Shown here: one piece after another, positions 17,207-25,410 of the stretch
Layout: each line of letters starts with the position of its first letter
Numbering within the stretch: the stretch's first letter is position 1
Assembly (NCBI RefSeq): GCF_020991275.1
Contig: NZ_JAJLQY010000005.1
Location: forward strand, 62,001-126,000
Source: Actinocorallia sp. API 0066
Lineage (GTDB): Bacteria > Actinomycetota > Actinomycetes > Streptosporangiales > Streptosporangiaceae
Reading direction: 5' to 3'
Length of the DNA: 64,000 bases
The notes under the pieces: generated by a model
The model's input: only the letters and a program-made list of their open reading frames with translations
The model's database searches: none
Told to the model about the DNA's origin: nothing
Made by a program: the position numbers and the translations under genes

Positions 17207-17247
17207 TTCGGCCCGTCCCCGGCGGGTGTGCCTGGGAACGGGCCGAA
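17207..17247 (-). terminator. rpmG terminator
   Basis: Perfect 10-bp stem (TTCGGCCCGT with ACGGGCCGAA), extendable by G/C pairs, starting 18 bases past the rpmG stop. Confidence 0.8.
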
Positions 17248-17265
17248 TGAGAGCAAGCGCTCGGT

Positions 17266-17430
17266 CTAGCGGGTCTCGCGGTGCGGCTGGTGGCAGCGGC
17301 AGTTGGGGCAGTACTTCTTGAGCTCCAGCCGGTCCGGGTCGTTGCGCCGGTTCTTCCGCGTGATGTAGTTGCGGTGCTTGCACTCCTGGCAGGCCAGCGT
17401 GATCTTCGGCCGAACGTCAGTGGCAGCCAC
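17266..17430 (-). CDS. rpmG: 50S ribosomal protein L33 (zinc type)
   Basis: 54 aa, starting at GTG 17430 with AAAGG upstream. The translation begins [17 protein letters not shown] and contains two CxxC pairs (CQEC at about 14-17 and CPNC at about 41-44), so this is the zinc-binding C+ form. It lies directly after tRNA-Met and before hadA. Its own terminator follows. Confidence 0.96.
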   Translation of the reverse strand: MAATDVRPKITLACQECKHRNYITRKNRRNDPDRLELKKYCPNCRCHQPHRETR

Positions 17431-17513
17431 GATGGAGTGCCTTTCTGGTCAAGGGATGCGGACATACTGATCCGATCACCGGCCCCGGGGGGACCTTGCG
17501 TGATCGGATGTTG

Positions 17514-17587
17514 TAGCGAGGGCCGGACTTGAACCGGCGACACAGCGATTATGAGCCGCTTGCTCTGCCAGACTGAGCTACCCCGCC
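17514..17587 (-). tRNA. tRNA-Met (CAT, elongator)
   Basis: 74-nt cloverleaf on the minus strand with acceptor GGCGGGG/CCTCGCT (two G-T pairs), D-arm GCTC/GAGC, anticodon stem AGCGG/TCGCT, anticodon CAT and T-loop GTTCAAGTC. Absence of the three G-C pairs of initiators in the anticodon stem argues for the elongator; a lysidine-modified tRNA-Ile(CAT) cannot be fully excluded. Confidence 0.93.
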
Positions 17588-17651
17588 ATGACAGACCGCT
17601 GACGGCACCTCACAAGAGTACCTGACCCAGTGGTCGCCCGAAACACGGTGA

Positions 17652-17679
17652 ACGCCCGGCCCGATCGCGGGCCGGGCGT
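17652..17679 (-). terminator. Terminator after tRNA-Thr
   Basis: Perfect 12-bp stem (ACGCCCGGCCCG with CGGGCCGGGCGT) and ATCG loop, 17 bases past the tRNA-Thr 3' end and before tRNA-Met. Confidence 0.8.
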
Positions 17680-17696
17680 CACTCAATGTCTCACCG

Positions 17697-17769
17697 AGCC
17701 CCTTTACGGAATCGAACCGTAGACCTTCTCCTTACCATGGAGACGCTCTGCCGACTGAGCTAAAGGGGC
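17697..17769 (-). tRNA. tRNA-Thr (GGT)
   Basis: 73-nt cloverleaf on the minus strand: acceptor GCCCCTT/AAGGGGC, discriminator T, anticodon stem TCTCC/GGAGA with anticodon GGT, T-arm GGTTCGATTCC. The reading frame of the upstream peptidase gene runs through almost all of this tRNA before meeting a stop. Confidence 0.96.
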
Positions 17770-19320
17770 TTGCGTCGTGCTCGCAGGGAAAACCATACAC
17801 GGTCCCGCGCGAGTGCGCGAACCGGATAACGGGCGCCCCCCGGAGGGGTCCGTCACGGGGGTCTCGGCGGGCTCAGCAGCGGCTCTGTCCTGGCACGACG
17901 TGCCGTGCGCGGGCAGCGCGCCACGGAGCAGGAAGGCGTCCACGACCCCCTTCGTGCAGGGCCCCATCGGGTAGAAACCGTGCCCTCCGGACTCGTTGAC
18001 GACAAGGACGCTGCCGTCGAGCCTGCCGTGCAGGGCGCGCGCCCAGTGGACGGGCGTGGCGGCGTCGTGGCTGTTGTGCACGAGCAGGATCGGCGGCGCG
18101 CCCGCCGTCCCGAGCGCCTTTCCGGCCTCGGGCAGCGACGGCACCGGCCAGTCCACGCAGGCGAGCCACTGCGACTCGACCTGCCTGCCGAACAGCGGCG
18201 CGACCGTCACCGCCTCGTCGCCCGCGCGGGAGGCCGCCTCGGCGGTGCGGTCCTCGGGCCGCAGGTGGGTGCACGTGACGGAGTGGTAGCCGCCGGGCAC
18301 CTTCCCGCCCGACCCGCTTTCGGCGTCCTGTTCGGTGACGAGTTCGCGCAGCGCGGACCCGTCGCCGCGCAGGCCCTTGGCGAGTGCCTTGGCCACGCGG
18401 GGCCAGGTGGCCTCGCGGTAGGTGGCGAGTTCGATCACCCTGAGGAGTTCGCGGCTGGTGACGGGCGCCTCGCCGGAGCCCGCGCGCAGCGGCCTCGCGT
18501 CGAGCCGGGCGACCATCCTCCCGACCCGGGAGACGATGTCCGTCCTGTCCTTGCCGAGGGGGCAGCCGCCCTGGTCGAGGCAGGTCGCGACCATCACGCC
18601 GAAGGCCGTCTCGAACCCGACGGCCTGCGCGGACGGGTCTCCGGGCCATCCGGTGGTGTCGGCGACGGAGTCCAGGGCCATCCGGCCGACCGTCCGGGGG
18701 AACAGGTGCGCGTAGAACTGGCCGAGGACGGTGCCGTAGGACGCGCCGTAGTAGTGCAGGGCCCGTTCGCCGAGGGCGCCGCGCACGACGTCGAGGTCGC
18801 GGGCCACGTCGGGGGTGCGGACATGGGCGATGATCTTCCCGGCGCTCTCCGCGCAGCTCGCGGCGAGGGCCCTGGCGTAGGCGGCGGTGGACTCGGCCTC
18901 GCTCATCTCGGTCGTCATCAGGCAGTTGACGGGGCTGCTTTCGCCGACGCCCCTGGGGTCCATGCCGACGATGTCGTAGCGGGCGCGCAGGTCGTCGGAG
19001 AAGAAGCCGCGCGCCCGGTAGACGAAGGACAGCCCGGACGAGCCGGGTCCGCCGGGGTTGGTGAGGAGGGAGCCGAGGCGGCGGGCCGGGTCAGCGGCGG
19101 GCAGCCTGTTGACGGCAAGGGTGATCTTCTCGCCGCCCGGGTCGGCGTAGTCGAGGGGCACCTCGATCCGGGCGCACTCGAAGGTGGGGTCCTCGACGCA
19201 GGGCGTCCAGGCGGGCCGCTGGGTGTAGAAGTCGCGCAGGGGGTCGGCGGGGGGCGGCGCGAACGCGGGGATCCAGGCGATCGCCAGGCCCGCGAGCGCG
19301 AGCCAGATCCGCACGCCCAT
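17704..19320 (-). CDS. Secreted alpha/beta-hydrolase peptidase (TAP family), 3' end overlapping tRNA-Thr
   Basis: Tripeptidyl-aminopeptidase-like serine peptidase, 538 aa from the ATG at 19320, which follows GGGGGAAA; a GTG seven codons upstream is possible. An N-terminal signal-like segment (IWLALAGLAIAWIPAF) implies export. Oxyanion loop TNPGGPGSSG, nucleophile elbow GASYGT, acid HDAATP and His in GGHGFY are in the right order. The last about 45 residues after HGTSCQD are unconserved in look and are encoded across the tRNA-Thr gene; the stop TAA at 17704-17706 lies in the tRNA acceptor region. The true 3' end of the message, and whether this tail is made, is open. Confidence 0.85.
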   Translation of the reverse strand: MGVRIWLALAGLAIAWIPAFAPPPADPLRDFYTQRPAWTPCVEDPTFECARIEVPLDYADPGGEKITLAVNRLPAADPARRLGSLLTNPGGPGSSGLSFVYRARGFFSDDLRARYDIVGMDPRGVGESSPVNCLMTTEMSEAESTAAYARALAASCAESAGKIIAHVRTPDVARDLDVVRGALGERALHYYGASYGTVLGQFYAHLFPRTVGRMALDSVADTTGWPGDPSAQAVGFETAFGVMVATCLDQGGCPLGKDRTDIVSRVGRMVARLDARPLRAGSGEAPVTSRELLRVIELATYREATWPRVAKALAKGLRGDGSALRELVTEQDAESGSGGKVPGGYHSVTCTHLRPEDRTAEAASRAGDEAVTVAPLFGRQVESQWLACVDWPVPSLPEAGKALGTAGAPPILLVHNSHDAATPVHWARALHGRLDGSVLVVNESGGHGFYPMGPCTKGVVDAFLLRGALPAHGTSCQDRAAAEPAETPVTDPSGGRPLSGSRTRAGPCMVFPASTTQAPLAQSAERLHGKEKVYGSIP

Positions 19321-19432
19321 CCGGTTTCCCCCGAAGCTCACGTTCCGCAGCGATCCCTACGAAACGTAGTGATTCCCGAGGTATGTCCGGTTAAGCCCGA
19401 GCACAGGTCACCGGACCCCCAACCGCCGGTCG

Positions 19433-20119
19433 TCAGGCTTCCGGGGCGGGTGTGAACAGCGTGGCCTCGCGGGTCGCGGCGTCCGCGTCGCGGGCCCTGA
19501 TCGCGGCGACGAGCCGTGTGTGGTCGACGTACCGGTCGGGGGTGAGCGCGCCCGCGAAGAAGCCGCGCAGCTCGGCCCGGAAGAACTCGCCCAGATCGGC
19601 GTAGATCCCGATGAGGGCCGGATTGTGGGTCGCCGCGACGATGGCGGCGTGCAACGCGGCGTCGGCCTGGACGAAGTCCTCCAGCCCGCCGGGGGCGTCC
19701 TCACGGGTCGCGGCGGCCCAGGCCGTCTCCCGGCGGGCGAGGAGCGCCTCCAGGTGGTCCATCTCGGCGTCGGTGCGGCGCAGCGCCGCGAGGCCCACGG
19801 CCGAGCGCTCCAGGAGCGCCCTGAGCTCGTTGACGTGCTCGGGCGCGAGCCCGGCGAAGCTGCGGCGCATCACCCCGGCCATCTCGCTGGACGCGACGAC
19901 ATAGGTGCCCGAGCCCTGGCGGATGTCCAGGAGCCCGTTGTGGGCGAGCGCCCGGACCGCCTCGCGCAGGGTGCCGCGCGCGACGCCGAGCTGTTCGGCG
20001 AGTTCGGGCTCGGTGGGGATGCGGCTGCCGACCGGCCAGCGGCCCGAGGTGATCTCGGCGCGGAGCTGGGCGGCGACCTGCTCGAAGAGCGGCGTGCGCC
20101 GCGCTGACGACAGGGTCAT
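19433..20119 (-). CDS. GntR-family (FadR/FCD) transcriptional regulator
   Basis: 228 aa. N-terminal winged HTH (about residues 10-75: LFEQVAAQLRAEITSGRWP, ELAEQLGVARGTLREAVRAL, GLLDIRQGSGTYV) and C-terminal FCD ligand domain with the metal/ligand positions DAALHAAIV and HTRLVAAI. Divergent from an MFS gene with 76 bp between the starts. A palindrome in that spacer is a good candidate operator, so it probably controls the transporter and perhaps itself. Ligand unknown. Confidence 0.9.
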   Translation of the reverse strand: MTLSSARRTPLFEQVAAQLRAEITSGRWPVGSRIPTEPELAEQLGVARGTLREAVRALAHNGLLDIRQGSGTYVVASSEMAGVMRRSFAGLAPEHVNELRALLERSAVGLAALRRTDAEMDHLEALLARRETAWAAATREDAPGGLEDFVQADAALHAAIVAATHNPALIGIYADLGEFFRAELRGFFAGALTPDRYVDHTRLVAAIRARDADAATREATLFTPAPEA

Positions 20120-20173
20120 GACCGCATCGTCTCAGGTCGGGCGGCACCGGGGCCGGTGCTCGGATAATTCATC

Positions 20174-20190
20174 CAATCATTTTATGATTG
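20174..20190. promoter_or_regulatory. Candidate GntR operator over the MFS -10
   Basis: Perfect palindrome CAATCAT-TTT-ATGATTG. TATGAT (20183-20188), seven bases before the ATG at 20196, fits a -10 box of a leaderless message and lies inside the right arm. Binding by the divergent GntR protein would block polymerase. No clear -35 is seen. Confidence 0.6.
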
Positions 20191-20195
20191 CCGGT

Positions 20196-21395
20196 ATGGT
20201 CTCCCCTCCCACCCTCGGGGCCCCCGTCCGGCGCACCGCCGCGACCCTCCCCCTCGTCGTCCTGATCCTCGCCGTCGCGCTCAACCTGCGCCCCGGCGCG
20301 ACGACCGTGGGCCCGCTGCTGCCGGAGATCAGGGAGGCCGTCGGGCTCAACGGGTTCACCGCCGGGCTGCTCACCGCGCTGCCGCCGCTGTGCTTCGCCG
20401 TCTTCGGACCGCTCGCGCCGCGCCTCGCGCGCCGCTTCGGGGCCGCGCTCGCGCTCGCCGCGGGCATGCTCATGCTCGCCGCGGGCCTGGCCGGACGGTC
20501 GCTGGCCGCCGGGCCCGTGCTGTTCCTGCTGCTCACCACGCTGGCGATGGCGGGGATCGCGGTCGCCAACGTGCTGCTGCCCTCCGTCGTCAAGCAGGGG
20601 TTCCCAGCGCGGGCCGGGCTGATGACCGGCCTGTACTCGACGTTCCTCACGCTCGGCGCGACGGCCGGGGCGGCGTTCGCCGTCCCGGCGGCCGAGGCGC
20701 TCGGGTCGTGGCGGAACGGCCTCGCGGTGTGGGGGGCCATCGCGCTCGTCGCGGCCGTCCCGGCGCTGCGGGCGCGGCGCGGCACCGGCCGGGCCGAGGG
20801 CGGGCGGCGCACCCTGCCGCCGCTGCGCCGCAGCCCGACCGCACGGGCGCTCGCGGTGTTCTTCGCGGTGAACGCGACGGCCGCCTACACGACGATGGGC
20901 TGGCTCGCGCAGATCTACCGGGACGCCGGGTACTCCGCGCACACCGCAGGGCTGCTGCTCGCGCTGTGCGTCGCGGTCGGTGTGCCGCTGGCGTTCGCGC
21001 TGCCGGTGCTCGCCGTGCGCACCCGCGACCAGCGGGCGCTCGTCGTCGGCCTGGTCGCGACGGGCGTCGCCGCCTACACCGGCCTCGCGCTGTGGCCGGG
21101 GACGGCGCCGTGGCTGTGGGCGCTGCTCGCGGGCGTCTCCCAGTCGGCGTTCCCGCTGAGCCTCGCGCTCATCGGCATGCGCGCCAGGACCGGCGAGGGC
21201 GTGACGCTGCTGTCGTCGTTCGCGCAGAGCACGGGCTACCTGTGCGCCATCCCGGGGCCGATCATCGTCGGCGTGGCGCACGAGTGGACGGGCGGCTGGA
21301 TCGTCCCGATGGGCTTCCTCCTGGCCCTGCTCGTGCCCGCGCTGGTGTGCGGGCTGCGCGCGGCGTCCCCGCACACCGTCGAGGACGAGCTCTGA
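20196..21395 (+). CDS. MFS transporter, CynX/NimT-like
   Basis: 12-helix major facilitator, 399 aa, closest by eye to the cyanate/nitroimidazole (CynX/YycB) group: an N-terminal LNLRPGATTVGPLLPEI block and the inter-helix RLARRFG motif. ATG 20196 was preferred over the in-frame ATG four codons upstream because the latter lies inside the palindrome and TATGAT is then 7 nt away, consistent with leaderless translation. Likely an exporter or uptake carrier for a small anion or drug; substrate unknown. Converges on the histidine kinase gene with one base between stops. Confidence 0.87.
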   Translation: MVSPPTLGAPVRRTAATLPLVVLILAVALNLRPGATTVGPLLPEIREAVGLNGFTAGLLTALPPLCFAVFGPLAPRLARRFGAALALAAGMLMLAAGLAGRSLAAGPVLFLLLTTLAMAGIAVANVLLPSVVKQGFPARAGLMTGLYSTFLTLGATAGAAFAVPAAEALGSWRNGLAVWGAIALVAAVPALRARRGTGRAEGGRRTLPPLRRSPTARALAVFFAVNATAAYTTMGWLAQIYRDAGYSAHTAGLLLALCVAVGVPLAFALPVLAVRTRDQRALVVGLVATGVAAYTGLALWPGTAPWLWALLAGVSQSAFPLSLALIGMRARTGEGVTLLSSFAQSTGYLCAIPGPIIVGVAHEWTGGWIVPMGFLLALLVPALVCGLRAASPHTVEDEL

Positions 21396-21396
21396 G

Positions 21397-22821
21397 CTAG
21401 GACGGGCTCCAGTACTCCTCGCCCGGCTTTGGCGGGTCGGTGAGCGGCAGGCGGAGCGCGAACCGACCTCCCGGGCCGTCCTCGACGGTGAGGGTGCCGC
21501 CGTAGTTGTGCGCGATCTCGCGGGCGATGGGCAGGCCGAGCCCGGTGCCTCCGGTGTCCCGCTCCCGCGACTCCTTGAGCCGGGCGAACCGCTCGAAGAT
21601 CCGCTCGCGGTGCTCGGGCGGCACGCCGTCGCCGTCGTCGCGGACGAGCAGGACAGCGCGGCCGTCCTCCTCCGCGACCGACACGCGCACCTCGGACCTG
21701 CCGTGCCGCTCCGCGTTCGCCAGGAGGTTCTCCAGCACCCTGCCCAGCCGCAGCGGGCTGCACCGCACCCACAGGCCGGACCCCAGGTCGGTGGTGATCT
21801 CCAGCCGGTCCGGCATGCGCTGGCCGATCTCCTTGGTGACGAACTCGCCGAGGTCGATCAGCTCGCTGGGCGGCGCCGCGCCCGCCTCCAGCCGGGCCAG
21901 CTCCAGCAGGTCCTCGACGATCGCGCTGAGCCGCTCGACGTCGGACACCGCCTCGTGCACGGCGGTCTTCCACGGGTAGTCGTCGTCCTCGGAGTCGAGC
22001 ACCTCAAGACGCGTCAGCAGGCCCGCGATGGGGTTCCGCAGGTCGTGTGACGCCTCCGCGACGAACCTGCGCTGCCGCTCGGTGGCGTGCTCCAGCCGCT
22101 CCAGCGTGCCGTTGATCGTCTCGGCGAGCCGCTGCATCTCGCCGCCGCCGCTGTAGTGGACGGGCACCCGCCGGGATAGGTCGGACGCGGTGATCGAGGC
22201 GAGTTCCTCGGTGATCTCGTCCACCGGGCGCAGCGTGGACCCCACCCCCCACCACGTCGCCAGCCCGATCACCAGGACGAGCGCGAGGGCGAGCGCCACC
22301 GCGGACATCGTCTCCGCGGAGATCTCGTCGGTGAGCAGGACGCTGGGCAGCTCGACCGCCGCGTAGACGGTGACGGGCTGGTCGTAGGCCGTCTGCGGGG
22401 CCCGGAAGCCGACGATGTACACGCACTTGCCCACGCTCTTCGGGCAGGCCGTGGTGTCCACCCGGACGTCGGCGCCCTCCGGCTGGACCCGCGAGATCGG
22501 CGGGATGTCCCGGAGCCTGGCGCTGCCGTTCAGGACCGTCCCGTCGTCGGCGACGATCTGCACGAGGAAGGACCGCGTCGAGTGCCGGGGGAAGGGGATC
22601 GGGTCGGGCGGCCGCTCGGTGACCACGCTGGTGGCGAGCGGCCGGGCCAGGTGCGACGCCTCGCGCGCCGCGTTCATCTGGGCGCGCTCCCGCACCAGGA
22701 CCAGCACCACGCCCAGGGTGAAGATCAGCCCGGCGGCGGAGATGGCCATCATGACCATGGTGACCCGGCCGCGCACGGAGTGGAACGCGCGGGCCCACGC
22801 CCGGCTCAAGCGCTCGCCCAC
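21397..22821 (-). CDS. Membrane sensor histidine kinase (orphan)
   Basis: 474 aa. Membrane helix at about 20-43, extracytoplasmic sensor region (about 44-165, with a Cys pair in ACPKSVGKCVY), second helix at about 170-190, HAMP (about 190-245), HisKA with phosphoacceptor in ASHDLRNPIAG, and HATPase_c with NLLANAERHG, DDGDGVP and GGTGLGLPI. The GTG start has GAGGTGAT nearby. No response regulator lies next to it, so the partner must be elsewhere or missing. Confidence 0.92.
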   Translation of the reverse strand: MGERLSRAWARAFHSVRGRVTMVMMAISAAGLIFTLGVVLVLVRERAQMNAAREASHLARPLATSVVTERPPDPIPFPRHSTRSFLVQIVADDGTVLNGSARLRDIPPISRVQPEGADVRVDTTACPKSVGKCVYIVGFRAPQTAYDQPVTVYAAVELPSVLLTDEISAETMSAVALALALVLVIGLATWWGVGSTLRPVDEITEELASITASDLSRRVPVHYSGGGEMQRLAETINGTLERLEHATERQRRFVAEASHDLRNPIAGLLTRLEVLDSEDDDYPWKTAVHEAVSDVERLSAIVEDLLELARLEAGAAPPSELIDLGEFVTKEIGQRMPDRLEITTDLGSGLWVRCSPLRLGRVLENLLANAERHGRSEVRVSVAEEDGRAVLLVRDDGDGVPPEHRERIFERFARLKESRERDTGGTGLGLPIAREIAHNYGGTLTVEDGPGGRFALRLPLTDPPKPGEEYWSPS

Positions 22822-22934
22822 GCCCCGATCACCTCACCCCCGAAGGCCGCGCCCTCTCGGTCCCTGTACCCCGTCCGCCGGTGGGACGAACTCGACTTTC
22901 GTCATAAAAGGCCAGGTCAGCGGGGTTCGCGGGG

Positions 22935-24080
22935 TCAGCGGCGGCGGACGGCGCGCAGCACCGTGAACTTCGGATCGGCGGCGGCGACCGTGCAGCCGCC
23001 GAAGATCCGCCGCAGCGTCACGTGGTGGCCCAGGTGCCGGTTGACCACCGCCCACAGTTCGCCGCCCGGCCGCAGCACCCGTTTCGCCCCGGCGAACATC
23101 CGGCGGGCCGCGGCGTCCGTGGTGGCCTGGTGCGAGTGGAACGGCGGATTGGTGAGGACGAGGTCGAACGAGCCGGGGTCGAGGTCGCCCACCCCGTCGG
23201 CGGCGAGCACCCGCGCGCCGGCGACCCCGTTCGCGGCGAGCGTGGCGCGGGCGGACGCGACGGCGGCGTACGACTCGTCGGTGAGGACGATCTCGGCGTC
23301 CGGATGGGTGAGCGCGGCGGCGAGGCCGAGGACGCCGTTGCCGCACCCGAGGTCGAGGATCCGGCGCGCGCCGGGCAGCGCGGGCAGGTTCCCGAGCAGG
23401 AACCGGGTGCCGACGTCGAGCCGGTCGGCGCAGAAGACGCCGGCGTGGTTGACGACCTGGCGGCCGGAGACGGGCCCCGCGTCGTCGTCCAGGGTGTAGG
23501 TGAGCGGCCAGGGGTTCGGGCCGGGGTCCAGGGCCGGGTCGGGCTCGGCGAAGACGAGCCGTGCCTTGCGTTCGGCCAGCGACGTGGTGGTCGACCCGAT
23601 GATCCGCTCGAACAGCCGCAGCGTCGAGGTGTGGATCTCCTTGACCATGCCCGTCCCGACGACGACGGTGCCCGGCCGCAGCGCGGGGCGGAGCGCGCGC
23701 AGGGCGTCCTCCAGGGCGGCGAGGCTCTTGGGGATCCGGACGAGCAGCAGGTCGGCCTTGCCGGGCGGATCGTCGTCCGGGGTCCGGAAGGTGACGGACG
23801 CCGTGTCGATCCCGTTCCGTTCCAGGTTCGCCAGCGCCGCCCTGTGCCCGAGAAAAGAATCGATGACCAAAACCGGCCGGAGGTCGGCGAGCGCGGCGGT
23901 GAGCGCGCCCCAGCGGTCCCCGACGATCACGACCTCACCTCCGGGTGAGATCTTGCTGTCCGCGAGATGCCGCAGCAGGTACTCGTCGGCGGCGTCCCAG
24001 GCCCGCAGGGCGTCCCGTGGGTCGTCGGGGTACCTGCCGAGGTCGAGTTCGCCCCGGACCGTCGTCAACCGCTGTCGCAC
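22935..24080 (-). CDS. RlmG/RsmC-like rRNA guanine-N2 methyltransferase
   Basis: 381 aa with two domains: a degenerate N-terminal methyltransferase-like domain (about 1-190) and a C-terminal catalytic Rossmann domain with SAM motif ILDLGCGNGVLGL (about 240-252) and motif IV TNPPFHSH (about 308-315). This two-domain layout matches RlmG (23S G1835) and RsmC (16S G1207); I cannot separate them by eye. The GTG start lies 6 nt after TAGCCT, so the message looks leaderless. Confidence 0.82.
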   Translation of the reverse strand: MRQRLTTVRGELDLGRYPDDPRDALRAWDAADEYLLRHLADSKISPGGEVVIVGDRWGALTAALADLRPVLVIDSFLGHRAALANLERNGIDTASVTFRTPDDDPPGKADLLLVRIPKSLAALEDALRALRPALRPGTVVVGTGMVKEIHTSTLRLFERIIGSTTTSLAERKARLVFAEPDPALDPGPNPWPLTYTLDDDAGPVSGRQVVNHAGVFCADRLDVGTRFLLGNLPALPGARRILDLGCGNGVLGLAAALTHPDAEIVLTDESYAAVASARATLAANGVAGARVLAADGVGDLDPGSFDLVLTNPPFHSHQATTDAAARRMFAGAKRVLRPGGELWAVVNRHLGHHVTLRRIFGGCTVAAADPKFTVLRAVRRR

Positions 24081-24249
24081 CGGCCCAGGCTAGCCGCCGC
24101 GCGCCCCGCGCCGGGTCGTCCCGAAACGTGACCCAGCACCTAGACAAAAAGGGAGATACCCCAATAATTGCCCACGGACTGCTCGGTCATCCGGCCGAGC
24201 CGCCGTGGAAACCAACAGTGCGTCATCCGTGAATCAGAGGTGGACCGGG

Positions 24250-24642
24250 GTGCATCCCTTCCGTGCCGCAGTCGAAAAGGGCGACGCCGACGCCTTCGCC
24301 GGGCTCCTCGCGCCGGACGCGGTCTTCAACAGCCCCGTCGCGTTCAAGCCGTACCGGGGCCGCGAGACCGTCGCCGCCATCCTCCGCGCGGCCACCCGTG
24401 TCTTTGACGACCTCCGCTACGTGCAGGAGATCGCCGACCCCGACACGGGCGCGCACGCGCTGGTGTTCAAGGCCCGGATCGGCCCGACCGAGGTCCACGG
24501 CTGCGACTTCCTCACCGTCGCCCCGAACGGCGAGATCACCGACTTCACGGTGATGCTCCGGCCCATGTCGGCGGTGCACGCGATGTCCGAGGCGATGCGC
24601 CCGCAGTTCGACATCATCGCCCGCGAACTCGCCGGTTCCTGA
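24250..24642 (+). CDS. SnoaL/NTF2-like protein
   Basis: 130 aa single NTF2-fold domain: HPFRAAVEKGDADAFAGLLA, then FNSPVAFKPYRGRETVAAIL and the C-terminal strands DFLTVAPNGEITDFTVMLRP. Members include polyketide cyclases and binding proteins; many are uncharacterised. The GTG at 24250 is chosen because AGAGGTGG precedes it and homologues start with HPFRAAVE; earlier in-frame GTGs at 24205 and 24229 are alternatives. Ends in a strong shared terminator. Confidence 0.75.
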   Translation: MHPFRAAVEKGDADAFAGLLAPDAVFNSPVAFKPYRGRETVAAILRAATRVFDDLRYVQEIADPDTGAHALVFKARIGPTEVHGCDFLTVAPNGEITDFTVMLRPMSAVHAMSEAMRPQFDIIARELAGS

Positions 24643-24647
24643 CGCCG

Positions 24648-24680
24648 CGAAGCCCCGGCCCCGCGACGGCCGGGGCTTCG
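24648..24680. terminator. Bidirectional terminator between the SnoaL-like gene and the ABC operon
   Basis: Perfect 13-bp stem (CGAAGCCCCGGCC with GGCCGGGGCTTCG) and 7-nt loop in the 51-bp gap between convergent stops. Confidence 0.85.
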
Positions 24681-24693
24681 AAGGACGCGCCAC

Positions 24694-25410
24694 TCAGTCC
24701 GCGGTGGCGAGGGTGAGGGTGCTGAGGCGGCGGACGGCGAGGCCGAGGGCGACGAGGGTCGTCAGCAGGGCGAGGACCAGTGCCGTCGCCACCGAGGAGT
24801 CGACCTCCACGGTGCTGGCCGTGGTCAGCTCGTCCACCGACGACATCGCCCAGCTCTGGATCGACAGGTTGCGCGACCCGGCGATGAACCCGCCGATCAT
24901 CGACTCCCACACCAGCGCGTAGATCAGGCCGATCGTCACCGCGTTCCGGCTGAGCACGGCGAGCGCGAGGAACACCGCCCCGTACACGACGCCACCTTGC
25001 ACCGCGCCCACGGCGAACGCCCACGGCACGTCGGAGCCGGGCCCGAGCAGCAGCACGCCCGACACCAGGATCGGCAGCGCCGCGAACGCCGTGATGAGCC
25101 CGACGGCGCACACGTACTTGGTGAGGATCACCGAGCCGCGCGGGATCGGCTTGGTCAGCACGTACATGATCTGGCCGTCGTCGATCTCCGGCCCGATGAC
25201 GCCCGTCCCGACGATCAGCGCGATCAGCGGCAGCAGCACCACCATCCCGAACCCCTCAAGGACCCCTGTGGAGACCCCGAGCGAGTCGTTGCCGGTGAAG
25301 GCGAGCACCGCCGACAACACGAGCAGCACCGCCGGCAGCACGAACAGCAGCACCGCCCGCCGACGCCCCAGCATGCCCCGCAACGTCAGGGCGGCAATGG
25401 TCACGTTCAC
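24694..25410 (-). CDS. ABC-2 type permease
   Basis: 238 aa with six hydrophobic segments and the ABC-2 pattern of a polar loop after helix 2 (EIDDGQIMYVLTKPIPRGSVI). Last gene of a four-gene operon; its GTG overlaps the upstream ATPase stop as GTGA, so it should pair with that ATPase. Probably exports a lipid, peptide or drug. Substrate unknown. Confidence 0.88.
   Translation of the reverse strand: MNVTIAALTLRGMLGRRRAVLLFVLPAVLLVLSAVLAFTGNDSLGVSTGVLEGFGMVVLLPLIALIVGTGVIGPEIDDGQIMYVLTKPIPRGSVILTKYVCAVGLITAFAALPILVSGVLLLGPGSDVPWAFAVGAVQGGVVYGAVFLALAVLSRNAVTIGLIYALVWESMIGGFIAGSRNLSIQSWAMSSVDELTTASTVEVDSSVATALVLALLTTLVALGLAVRRLSTLTLATAD

Noticed and set aside
17704-17830. Conserved C-terminal domain in the peptidase tail
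   Set aside because: The residues are the antisense-like translation of a tRNA (a typical pattern for frames reading through tRNA genes), not a protein domain.
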